From the NCBI RefSeq assembly GCF_009882985.1, contig NZ_WTUZ01000036.1:62001-126000 (forward strand): a stretch of DNA of 64,000 bases, in the 5' to 3' direction. Shown here piece by piece: positions 33,502 to 41,680 of the stretch (position 1 is its first letter; each line of letters starts with the position of its first letter). This DNA comes from Paenibacillus silvestris. Lineage in GTDB: Bacteria > Bacillota > Bacilli > Paenibacillales > NBRC-103111. Position numbers and translations under genes: made by a program. The notes under the pieces are model-generated. The model was not told the DNA's origin and ran no database searches. It saw nothing but the letters and a program-made list of their open reading frames with translations.

Positions 33502-34659
33502 TTAGTTCCTCCAGTCGATGGCCATCGTTTGGCCTGTTCGATTCGATGCCAGGGCAGCGGTAAAAATCATGTGACTGCTGCCCGCTTCCTCTGGTGTGAC
33601 ACAGTAGAAAGGCTGTGTAGGGGACGGGTGATGTACCAGCTCATCACAAAAGGCAGCCCACATCTGCAAAATAGAATCGGAGAAGCCAAATTCAAATATG
33701 CCTCCCGTTATCGTACTATACGCTGACTTATAAGGCGCATCCGCGACATGCCAAGCTTGAACTCCGCCTGGCGTATAGGGCAAATAAGCGACCTGCTTCG
33801 GGTTTTTCGTCGTAAACTCGGCCGAGAATTCGGTCCCTGTTATGCGAATAAACCATGTGTTCGCGTGGCCTGGCGCGATTCGTTTCATCGACAGCACCAT
33901 TGGGAACTGCTGACTCTCTGTTCGCACATCACAGGCGAGTATAGCATTGTCCCAAGTCTCACATGGGACCCTATTTCCCTGTCCGTCTGGACGGTTCGGC
34001 ACGATGTTAGACAACAGTGCCCGAACGGTTTGGGGCTTCCAGCCAAAACGCATCGGAAGATGCAGCACATGCATGCCCAAATCGCCCATGCATCCATACT
34101 CCCCGTTCGTAGCGATTCTTCGCTTCCAGTTGATAGGCTTCGAGGGGTCCAGATCGCTGGAGTGCCAAAATCCCGCCTCCACTTCGATGATTTGACCGAA
34201 TTTATGAGCCTCCACCCAGGCCACAAGCTGCTGGGCTCCCGGGAAAAATGGAAATTCCGAAGAACATCTCACAATCACATTCGGGTTATCTGCGATGGCT
34301 TGCTGAATCCGCTCATTCGCTTCTTGATCGATGCCGAACGGCTTTTCGCCTAATAAATGTTTGCCTGCCTTGATAATATCAACATAAATTTGAGCATGCA
34401 GGTTATGCGGAACTGCGCAATAAATAGCATCAACCCTCGGGTTGGCAAGAAGCTCTTTGTAATCCGTGCAGGCTTCTTCCACGCTGGGTACATGCTCTTG
34501 AAACCACGCCGTTGCTGCAGGGTTGGCATCACACACAGCTACAATGCTTGGGGCAAAATCAACTTCTGTCAAATGACACCAACGAGCCGCGGCACTTGCA
34601 AATTCTTTGCCCATGAGCCCGCAGCCGATCACACCGAAACGAATGATTGTTTTTGCCAT
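33502..34659 (-). CDS. Gfo/Idh/MocA-family oxidoreductase
   Basis: About 385 residues from the ATG at 34659 (MAKTIIRF), preceded by AAAGGAG; an ATG eight codons earlier overlaps that site. The N-terminal Rossmann motif is VIGCGLMGKEFASAA, and the family dinucleotide/catalytic motif GEKPFGID contains the conserved EKP lysine. These enzymes oxidise or reduce sugars, inositols and sugar derivatives with NAD(P). It is the second gene of the cluster, 27 bases downstream of the aldolase gene. Confidence 0.9.
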   Translation of the reverse strand: MAKTIIRFGVIGCGLMGKEFASAAARWCHLTEVDFAPSIVAVCDANPAATAWFQEHVPSVEEACTDYKELLANPRVDAIYCAVPHNLHAQIYVDIIKAGKHLLGEKPFGIDQEANERIQQAIADNPNVIVRCSSEFPFFPGAQQLVAWVEAHKFGQIIEVEAGFWHSSDLDPSKPINWKRRIATNGEYGCMGDLGMHVLHLPMRFGWKPQTVRALLSNIVPNRPDGQGNRVPCETWDNAILACDVRTESQQFPMVLSMKRIAPGHANTWFIRITGTEFSAEFTTKNPKQVAYLPYTPGGVQAWHVADAPYKSAYSTITGGIFEFGFSDSILQMWAAFCDELVHHPSPTQPFYCVTPEEAGSSHMIFTAALASNRTGQTMAIDWRN

Positions 34660-34686
34660 GCAGACATTCTCCTTTGATAACAATAT

Positions 34687-35529
34687 CTAGCGGTTTAACC
34701 GTGCTAGTGCTTGTTCGGCGGTTGCTTCATGATGAACAATGGACATCAAAGCTTGGGTCATGCCTGCAGGATTCGGATGCTGGACGACGTTGCGGCCATA
34801 TACGATGCCTGAAGCACCTTGTTTCATTAGCTCAACCGTTCGCGTCATGATCTCTTCATCGCTTGCCCGGCCTCCTCCGCGTACGAGTACTGGAATCCCG
34901 GAAGCAATCTCGATCACCCGCGCGTATTCCTCGACATGCTCACAGGGATCTGCTTTGATCACATCCGCGCCCAGCTCAACCGCCTGTCTGACGAGAGGCA
35001 TAATTTTGTGGATATCTCCATCAACCATGTAGCCGCCCTTATCCGCGTTCGCCATCATGACGAGTGGTTCCACCATCAAAGGCATGGCATACTTCTCACA
35101 CGCCGTTTTGAGGAGCGCAATATTTTTCACACATTGGTGATGAAGTTCTGGCTGATTCGGTAAAAGCAATAAATTGACGCAGACGGACACGGCATCCATC
35201 CGAACGGCCTGTTCAATCGCGTTATGTATGAGTTCGCTGAATAAGAAATGAGGCAGCACGTTTCCATAGACATTAGCTGCATCTGCACGCAGAACTAGCC
35301 CCGGCTTCTGGCTTCCTGGAATCGATTGGAGATGCCGCGCCTGACCGATGCTGAGCTGAATACAATTCGGACCTGCTTCTACGATGGTTTCAATCGCTTT
35401 CTTCACATTCTCAATGCCAGATAGAAACGTCATTTCATTGAAAAATCCGTGATCAATAGCAACATCAAAACATTTCCCCTGCTTGCTGAACATACGGTTC
35501 AGTCTTGGTTTTAGAAAAGACATCTTCAT
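34687..35529 (-). CDS. Class I aldolase of DhnA/LsrF type
   Basis: The protein has 280 residues with a TIM barrel. DhnA-type class I aldolase motifs are seen: FDVAIDHGFFN at the start, the Schiff-base lysine in GADVIKADPC, and the phosphate site VRGGGRAS with GIVYGRNV. Related enzymes are fructose-bisphosphate aldolase class I, LsrF and the DeoC/FbaB superfamily. It is the first gene of the sugar-catabolic operon, preceded by AAAAGGAG and by the DeoR-like palindrome. Confidence 0.9.
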   Translation of the reverse strand: MKMSFLKPRLNRMFSKQGKCFDVAIDHGFFNEMTFLSGIENVKKAIETIVEAGPNCIQLSIGQARHLQSIPGSQKPGLVLRADAANVYGNVLPHFLFSELIHNAIEQAVRMDAVSVCVNLLLLPNQPELHHQCVKNIALLKTACEKYAMPLMVEPLVMMANADKGGYMVDGDIHKIMPLVRQAVELGADVIKADPCEHVEEYARVIEIASGIPVLVRGGGRASDEEIMTRTVELMKQGASGIVYGRNVVQHPNPAGMTQALMSIVHHEATAEQALARLNR

Positions 35530-35545
35530 GACTCACTCCTTTTAA

Positions 35546-35581
35546 TGTTATTTTATAACACGTAATGTTCGTTTACAACAA
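35546..35581 (-). promoter_or_regulatory. Promoter and DeoR-like operator of the sugar operon
   Basis: TGTTAT-TTT-ATAACA (35546-35560) is a perfect 6-base-arm palindrome that resembles classical DeoR operators. It overlaps a -10 like TATAAA (35552-35557, minus strand), 18 bases from a -35 like TTGTTG (35576-35581). Confidence 0.6.
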
Positions 35582-35591
35582 CTAATAGTAA

Positions 35592-35613
35592 TAAAAAGAG
35601 CAGCATCTGCTGC
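35592..35613 (-). terminator. Terminator of the nuclease gene
   Basis: GCAGCA/TGCTGC hairpin with a 2-base loop is followed by TCTTTTTATT on the minus strand, just past the stop at 35644. Confidence 0.8.
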
Positions 35614-35643
35614 CCTTTCTTGCCATTCTGAAGCTTGCCCGCA

Positions 35644-36492
35644 TCACTTCTCACAAGCCACCCCATCGTTATCCCTATCGAGTTTGGAACTATATCCTGG
35701 TTGACCTCTGTGGATATTATACGCGCCGGCAGCTTTGGCTTCCGTACAGTTGTTATAATAAACGTTTGATTCTTTCGTAGCCGTTGGCTTCGGGGTTGGT
35801 GAAGGTGCAGCTGTCGGCTTTGCTGTCGGAGTAGCCGTCGGAGCTGCTGATGCACTTGGTTTGGCTTTCACGACATTTTCATGATACCCATCCTCTTGGG
35901 CGTAGTTCTCTACACTCCAAATGTTGACCCCTTTTAGTTGCGCTGCCTTCTGGATGTCACGAAACTTATCGACATATTTGACATTCGGCGGGTAGATATA
36001 GGCTACTCTGGCGTACCCATTTTCGAGCAGCATTTCATTGAACATTTTATCCCCTATGTATAAATAGCAAAGCAACCTACCATACTTATCCCGCTCGGAT
36101 ACGTCTAATTCCAGACGCACCTCTTTATCCGTTAACGTATCCTTTGCAAATTTGGAAGCTTCCAGAGCAAATGGTTGAACGGGTTTCTCCGGGTCTACAC
36201 TCTCAGGCGTATCGACCAATAATAATCGGATTGTCTCCTCTTTTACTTTTCCCGATTCATTAAATGAAACTTTCATGGTATCCCCATCGACTACTCGCAC
36301 GATCTTCGCTGGTATTAACTTCGCGTTGGATGGTTCTGGTGAAGCGGTTGGTGCTGATGTAACTGTTGGTACTGCACTCGGTGATGGCGTGGCAGCGGTA
36401 CGAATCGCTGTTTCTTGCGAACATCCTGTAACCATGAAAACGATCGAAACCATAGTACTTATAAGAACCTTTTTAAACTTTTCATACAGCAT
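35644..36492 (-). CDS. Thermonuclease-excalibur surface lipoprotein
   Basis: About 282 residues from the ATG at 36492, preceded by GGAGGTCTTCAA. A lipoprotein signal peptide ends at VTGC. A Thr/Pro/Ala-rich linker is followed by a staphylococcal-nuclease-like domain: substrate and catalytic residues lie in RLLLVDTPES and DKYGRLLCYLY. A second Pro/Thr/Ala linker leads to an excalibur calcium-binding motif (DRDNDGVACEK) at the C terminus. The enzyme should degrade extracellular DNA or RNA at the cell surface. Confidence 0.92.
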   Translation of the reverse strand: MLYEKFKKVLISTMVSIVFMVTGCSQETAIRTAATPSPSAVPTVTSAPTASPEPSNAKLIPAKIVRVVDGDTMKVSFNESGKVKEETIRLLLVDTPESVDPEKPVQPFALEASKFAKDTLTDKEVRLELDVSERDKYGRLLCYLYIGDKMFNEMLLENGYARVAYIYPPNVKYVDKFRDIQKAAQLKGVNIWSVENYAQEDGYHENVVKAKPSASAAPTATPTAKPTAAPSPTPKPTATKESNVYYNNCTEAKAAGAYNIHRGQPGYSSKLDRDNDGVACEK

Positions 36493-36571
36493 TTGAAGAC
36501 CTCCAAGTATGACTGATCTATACGACTTCGCCATTATAACAAATAGTGGGAGTAGAAAATACCACTCACAT

Positions 36572-36623
36572 ACAAAAAGGTTGGTCCTTAGTCTTAGTAG
36601 ACCAATGGACCAACCTTATTTTT
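36572..36623. terminator. Terminator of the MFS exporter gene
   Basis: An 11-bp perfect stem AAGGTTGGTCC/GGACCAACCTT is followed by TTTTTG on the minus strand and ATTTTT on the plus strand. Confidence 0.9.
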
Positions 36624-36633
36624 CTAAAGAATG

Positions 36634-38010
36634 TTAGGCAGGCTGTGCTGCTTTTCTCCAAGTAGACCGCAGGTAAGCAATCGCACACACGATGGCTAGA
36701 ATCACAATCAGCGTAAGGCCCCAGTAAATATTGCTGTAAGCATGCGCTAGTGGGAGATCCTTCTGCCAAACAAGGGCACTAGCCGTTGCGGCAACTCCAA
36801 ATGCACCGCTGAAAAATTGCAGAAGCTGAAACAACCCAAGTCCAGATGCGATCTGGGATGGAAGCAGCAATCTCGACATTTCATTGGAGATACTGCTCGT
36901 TAAGATCGTATAGCTTACGCTCATTAACATGTAGATGATCATAATGGAATAGAACGAAATGCCCTCGAACAAAGCGAAAAGGATCACGGATGCCAGAAGA
37001 AGCAGCGGCGTATAACGGATGATTGAGCTATTGCCGCGCGAGTCAATGATACGACCGACTTTACGGGAAATGATCATCGCAAGAGCTGACCCAGGGAAAA
37101 TGACCAAACCTGCTTGAATCGCAGTTAAGTGATACTGTTTAACAAGAATTTGCGGCATAAGGAACAGGGTTGCGAAGCTGCACAAATACGCGGCTACACC
37201 CACAGCGCCTAAAATAAGAAACGAACGATTCGCGAATAACGAAGGAAGTACGAAAGGATCTTTTGCCGATCGAATGCGCACTATAAAGAGAACTATCGAG
37301 ACAAGCCCGGCTAAGAGCGCGATGATGGAATGGTTCGTTAAGAACAATAGAAGTCCAGTAGTACCTATACCAATAAACAATGCGCCTAGTGCATCGAAGG
37401 AGCCTTTGCGTGGTTCTTCTTTGGGAATCATCTTCATATAAAAAGGCACTAGCACCAAAGTTATGGCCGTCACGACAAACAACAGATGCCAGCCTAAAAA
37501 TTCAACGATAAATCCGCCTACAACAGGTCCGAAGCCAAGGCCAAACGCGACCGATGACATGATCAAGGCCATCGCCTTACCCCGGCGTTCCAAAGGAATG
37601 TAACGGGATAATAATACTAATGCCAAGGCTGGAATTGAACCCGCTCCGGAGGCTTGAAGAATGCGGACAATGAGCAGTACAGCAAAGCTGTTGCTGAATA
37701 ATCCCATGATGGCCCCGATACTTAGCGACAAGATTCCGATGACGAAAAGTCTCCGTATAGGAACGAAATCGGCAAGCCGACTATAAGTAATAGATGAGAT
37801 CGCGAATACAATGGAATAACCTGTTACGATCCATGAAGTGGATGCCGCTGTGAGTTTGAAGTCTTTGGCCACATCTGGTAATGCTAAGTTGAACATCATC
37901 GTGTTCATGATGACAAGTACAATCGTTAATCCGAGCAGAAAGAGAACGACTCCTTCTTTTTTAATACCATTACTCTCTTGTTCATTGTTTCTCTCCTGTA
38001 TCTTTTGCAT
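36634..38010 (-). CDS. MFS drug exporter, EmrB/QacA-like (DHA2)
   Basis: About 458 residues from the ATG at 38010, 12 bases after GAGGAGG; longer starts at 38076 and 38031 overlap the palindromic operator or the ribosome site. Around fourteen membrane segments are predicted. The conserved motif A is seen as YSRLADFVPIRRLF, and motif C-like GFGPVVGGFIVE in segment 5 marks an exporter. The divergent ArsR regulator and the palindrome in the gap suggest inducible efflux of a drug or toxic compound. Confidence 0.9.
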   Translation of the reverse strand: MQKIQERNNEQESNGIKKEGVVLFLLGLTIVLVIMNTMMFNLALPDVAKDFKLTAASTSWIVTGYSIVFAISSITYSRLADFVPIRRLFVIGILSLSIGAIMGLFSNSFAVLLIVRILQASGAGSIPALALVLLSRYIPLERRGKAMALIMSSVAFGLGFGPVVGGFIVEFLGWHLLFVVTAITLVLVPFYMKMIPKEEPRKGSFDALGALFIGIGTTGLLLFLTNHSIIALLAGLVSIVLFIVRIRSAKDPFVLPSLFANRSFLILGAVGVAAYLCSFATLFLMPQILVKQYHLTAIQAGLVIFPGSALAMIISRKVGRIIDSRGNSSIIRYTPLLLLASVILFALFEGISFYSIMIIYMLMSVSYTILTSSISNEMSRLLLPSQIASGLGLFQLLQFFSGAFGVAATASALVWQKDLPLAHAYSNIYWGLTLIVILAIVCAIAYLRSTWRKAAQPA

Positions 38011-38043
38011 GGCGTAAATTCGCCTCCTCATCCAATTTAATAA

Positions 38044-38059
38044 TTCGATAATTATCGAA
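38044..38059. promoter_or_regulatory. 16-bp perfect palindrome, likely ArsR operator
   Basis: TTCGATAATTATCGAA lies between the divergent MFS and ArsR genes, 33 bases from the MFS start. Its position could block promoters on both sides. Confidence 0.65.
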
Positions 38060-38085
38060 CAATAGAATAATAACATGAGTTATGC

Positions 38086-38091
38086 TATAAT
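38086..38091 (+). promoter_or_regulatory. -10 box of the arsR-like gene
   Basis: TATAAT lies 38 bases upstream of the ATG at 38129. The matching -35 region is weak and lies close to the palindrome at 38044-38059, which fits self-repression. Confidence 0.45.
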
Positions 38092-38128
38092 ACAATCGTC
38101 AACCCGAAATAAATAAGGGGGCTCTAGA

Positions 38129-38473
38129 ATGAAACATTTACATCATCCAGATATCACAGACATTCATTTATCCACCGTACTCTATGCTTTGAGTGATCCT
38201 ATCCGCTTATTTGTCGTCTCTGAGCTCAGCACGATGAGCGAGCAAGCTTGCGGCGACTTCCATGTTCCTGTTGTCAAATCAACCATGTCACACCACGCAC
38301 GGACTTTAAGAGAAGCTGGTGTTGTGAATATTCGCGTCCAAGGGACGCAGCGGCTTGTATCGCTGCGAACGGAGGATTTAGAAATACGATTCCCTGGGCT
38401 GCTTACATCTATACTTGCTGCTTATGACGCTTCTGATGAGAAAAAACGGCTTTTTTGCCCGGAGCAGGGATAA
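38129..38473 (+). CDS. ArsR-family transcriptional regulator
   Basis: The protein has 114 residues. The winged HTH carries the recognition region VVKSTMSHHARTLREAGVV and a wing with VQGTQRLVSL. No clear cysteine pair of metal sensors is present apart from a single Cys in EQACGDF and a C-terminal Cys, so a metal role is doubtful. The ATG follows AAGGGGG. It is divergent from the MFS exporter, its likely target. Confidence 0.92.
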   Translation: MKHLHHPDITDIHLSTVLYALSDPIRLFVVSELSTMSEQACGDFHVPVVKSTMSHHARTLREAGVVNIRVQGTQRLVSLRTEDLEIRFPGLLTSILAAYDASDEKKRLFCPEQG

Positions 38474-38896
38474 CTCCCGCTGGGGAATTGAGTGGGCGAA
38501 ACCGTGAATAATGTAAGCGGACGCATGGCGGCGGTTACTTCGGTTAACCCCAAAGAGTGGATTGAAGGAGTGTAGATTGAATCGGCAGACTGGTCGGCAA
38601 CTGAGGGGACGGCTGCTAAAGAGAACTGGTGGACAAGCCTATCTCCCGGTACTGACTTCTTATAAATAACGCCGAATTCTCCTGCTATTTCCCGCCGCTG
38701 ATCCATTTTTACGGTAGTAACTGGAATTTCTACCGCTAATTCGATCAACTACTGGAAATTTCGCCTCCTGAAGCCGATTTAGATGGAGTTTCTACCGCTA
38801 TTTCACTCAACAGGCCTACTCGGCACTGATTAACGGTAGATTTTCCAGTTATTCTGTCTAAGGCATTGGCCCGCTTCCCCGCGAAAGGGTAAATCC
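38474..38896. other. Intergenic stretch with dispersed repeats
   Basis: No gene is seen for 420 bases. The second half (38700-38850) is built of the same repeat family as the region near 22500; the first half shows nothing recognisable. Confidence 0.55.
38707..38845. repeat. Dispersed intergenic repeat (copy 2)
   Basis: Four occurrences of the CTACCGCT or ACGGTAG core, in both orientations, at about 38710, 38730, 38791 and 38833. An exact 23-base match (38783-38805, inverted) is shared with 22521-22543. Confidence 0.75.
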
Positions 38897-38934
38897 AAAA
38901 GGAGCTAAGCGCATAAAGCCGCTTAGCTCCTTTT
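38897..38934. terminator. Terminator of the mannosidase operon
   Basis: GGAGCTAAGCG and CGCTTAGCTCC form an 11-bp stem flanked by AAAA and TTTT, so it can act in both directions. It follows the GH38 stop at 38945. Confidence 0.92.
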
Positions 38935-38944
38935 CAGCCATTAC

Positions 38945-41677
38945 TCAGCTAGAAACCCCAATCGTCACAATTTCACAAGGGCCAACCGGCAGAGTCAAAC
39001 GACCAGCAGCATCCTTATCCAGACGCTCACCATGCTCCTCCAAGATCGTGCTCTTATAGAAATAGTAATACGGCGTATTCGCATTAAGCTTCAATTCAGC
39101 CGCTTGAGTTCTCATATTGTACCAACGCAGCAACAGATCGCCTGTGCCTTCATTCATCTTCAGCGAGGAGAATGCCAAGTCCCCGCCTTCCCATGCAAAC
39201 GGTGAATATGTCGGAGCAATGCTTCCCGTGTGAACACCCGTCTGACTTAAAGTCCATGGGATTTGGAACTGGTAAGCCTCCGCATAAGCAGCAGTTTGCC
39301 TACTTGGCTCACCACTGTACGGAATGATTGCCATGCGAACCGTGTGCTCGCCTAGACACTGTGCTTCCGGCGTCGGGAACAAGCCCCAATCGCCAAGCTC
39401 GCCAACCGCACGAAGCAAGGTCACAGCAATCGTATTGCGTCCATCCTGCAGAACCTCGTATTCGTTCAGACCGAGATTCGCAACAACAAGGCCATCTCCC
39501 GCTTCACTAACATCAACAAAGGCTTGCTGATGCTGAGTATTGCTCGGATTTTCCCATTCCGCTGCCGGCTTATTGCCCCGCTGCGGGATTTCAAACATCG
39601 AGTCCACCTGGTGAACACTCGTGTTCAAATCCGTAGGGAAAAGCATCCGCAGACGATGATCTTTCGCCTGATTGTTGAATGTCGCTTCCATCTCTACTCC
39701 TTGTCCACCACGGCTCAAAGAGACAACCGTACGGATCGTCATAGGCACCATACGCGTGGAACGCTGCGCTTTACGATGCGGGAAGTAAACCAAATCGCGC
39801 TGCTCTTCATCCAGCTTCTCATCAGCTGACGCAGGAATCGCCCACTCGTGAATGATTTCGATTGCAGCCTGATAAGCCGTATCTTGCAGCACGCGAATTT
39901 GCGCGGCAGTCCCCTTCGTCGTAAGCGGTGTTTCGCCGTCCGGCTGTTTGTACATATACTCGTTACCGATATCGCCGGTATTCTCATATACACCCAAATC
40001 ACGATACGTACGGCCACTCTTTTTATCCACAAGTGTGAACGATCCGTCGTCTGCAATTGCGATTTTCAGCACGGCATTTTCTAATACGCGCTCTCCCGCA
40101 AGTAGCGAAGACCCTGCAACTGTCGACTCCTTTTTCACCCAAGCATACGTTTTCAGACCTAAGGCAGGAACCTTCTCCGCCTCAAAAGTCAGCTTCACCT
40201 TGCGGCTCATATACGGCTGACGGAACTTGTCATCCGGCAAATCGTAGCCGAACTGCAATCCGAGATCTTCCACAGTGCAAGCAAGCTCAGTCCCCTGCTC
40301 GTCCACGAGTACACGTCCAGTGAGATCCACTTCCTTAGCAAGGCGGCTTGCTTCTTCGAGTTTATAGCCGTCACGGAAATACAGACGAAGCGCATCAAGC
40401 TCTAGAGTGACAACGCCCGTACGTTCCCAACCCGTCGTATTGAATACAACCACTGGCAAGGCATCCGCACCTATTTCCGCAAAGCTCGCAGTATCAACCG
40501 CTTCCGCAAGCGCGCGGGTGCTATCTTCTACAATCGCTTCCGCCACGTGCCTGCTTTTCTCGAAGCGAGTGACCATTTCGCGATGCACTTCATCTACACT
40601 GCACCCGCAAATACTGTCATGCGGATGGTTCTGCATGAGCGTTTTCCAAGCATAAGTGAATAGATGATGCGGGTATTTCTCCCCGACTCTAACGGCATGT
40701 GCGAAAGCAGCCAGTGGTTCAGCCACTTTCTCCAGCATCGCTTGCCCTAGCTGATTCATCTGTTTCAAATAAACACGCGCCGAAGCCGTGTTCACCAGCG
40801 TCGACCAACCATCCGTACGTTGGCTGCGAAGCTCGCCTTTTACGGTAGAAAGCTCATGTTTCAAAGAACGCTGAACAGATTGCAAATAATCATTAAAATT
40901 CGAATGAATAAATACCGTGTCCGGATACAGCTCACGTGCGGTTTGAATCGCTTCCGGCAAGTCAAGCTGGATCGGTTGATGATCGCAGCCATTCATGAAG
41001 AGCAATTCGCTTGTCGAAGCGTATTTCTCAGCATCGGACAGTTTCCGCTCCCAGTATGCCTTCGCTTCTTCCAGATCCACAGGAACTTCATTACCGTTCG
41101 AATACCAGTTGGCAAAAAGAATACCGAGAACCTTGGAACCATCCGGTCCTTCCCACATCAGCTCAGAGAATGATGATTCATAATCGCCATCAGAAACCGT
41201 ATTGTTAAAGCCTGTAGGCTTGACCCCACGTCCGAATAGCGCATTCGTAATTCCAGATTGCTGCATCAATTGCGGCGTTTGACCGACAAGTCCAAATGTA
41301 TCCGGGAAATAACCGATTTTGGCGACGGGGCCGTATTTTCTCGCATCCTGATGCCCAATCTGCATGTTGCGTACATTCGCTTCACCGCTCGTAAGGAAAG
41401 CATCCTGCAGAATATACCAAGGACCGATGATAATGCGGCCATCCTGGATATATTTCTCCAGTTTCCCCTTTTGATCGGGTCTAACTTGCAAGTAATCCTC
41501 TATAATAATCGTTTGACCATCCAAATAAAAACTGCGATAGTTCGGATCGTTATCTAATTTATCCAGCAAAGTGTCCACCAATTTAACAAGGCGAACATGA
41601 TGCTTCTCGTAAGGTAAATACCATTCCCGATCCCAGTGTGTGTGGGAAATGATATGAGCTGTTCTTTTGGCGCTCAT
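38945..41677 (-). CDS. GH38 alpha-mannosidase
   Basis: The protein has 910 residues with no signal peptide, so it acts in the cytosol. The zinc-binding HTHWDREWY motif starts at residue 13; the nucleophile Asp region is FPDTFGLVGQTPQL; further zinc ligands are in HDSICGCSVDEVH. The beta-rich C-terminal domains follow. The order GH125, GH-A, GH38 in one operon suggests full trimming of imported mannosides or N-glycan pieces. The ATG follows GGAGCTAAGCC, 3 bases after the GH-A gene stop. Confidence 0.95.
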   Translation of the reverse strand: MSAKRTAHIISHTHWDREWYLPYEKHHVRLVKLVDTLLDKLDNDPNYRSFYLDGQTIIIEDYLQVRPDQKGKLEKYIQDGRIIIGPWYILQDAFLTSGEANVRNMQIGHQDARKYGPVAKIGYFPDTFGLVGQTPQLMQQSGITNALFGRGVKPTGFNNTVSDGDYESSFSELMWEGPDGSKVLGILFANWYSNGNEVPVDLEEAKAYWERKLSDAEKYASTSELLFMNGCDHQPIQLDLPEAIQTARELYPDTVFIHSNFNDYLQSVQRSLKHELSTVKGELRSQRTDGWSTLVNTASARVYLKQMNQLGQAMLEKVAEPLAAFAHAVRVGEKYPHHLFTYAWKTLMQNHPHDSICGCSVDEVHREMVTRFEKSRHVAEAIVEDSTRALAEAVDTASFAEIGADALPVVVFNTTGWERTGVVTLELDALRLYFRDGYKLEEASRLAKEVDLTGRVLVDEQGTELACTVEDLGLQFGYDLPDDKFRQPYMSRKVKLTFEAEKVPALGLKTYAWVKKESTVAGSSLLAGERVLENAVLKIAIADDGSFTLVDKKSGRTYRDLGVYENTGDIGNEYMYKQPDGETPLTTKGTAAQIRVLQDTAYQAAIEIIHEWAIPASADEKLDEEQRDLVYFPHRKAQRSTRMVPMTIRTVVSLSRGGQGVEMEATFNNQAKDHRLRMLFPTDLNTSVHQVDSMFEIPQRGNKPAAEWENPSNTQHQQAFVDVSEAGDGLVVANLGLNEYEVLQDGRNTIAVTLLRAVGELGDWGLFPTPEAQCLGEHTVRMAIIPYSGEPSRQTAAYAEAYQFQIPWTLSQTGVHTGSIAPTYSPFAWEGGDLAFSSLKMNEGTGDLLLRWYNMRTQAAELKLNANTPYYYFYKSTILEEHGERLDKDAAGRLTLPVGPCEIVTIGVSS

Positions 41678-41680
41678 GGC

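Noticed and set aside
33748..34353. Plus-strand frame of 201 residues
   Set aside because: Antisense to the Gfo/Idh/MocA gene; no family signal.
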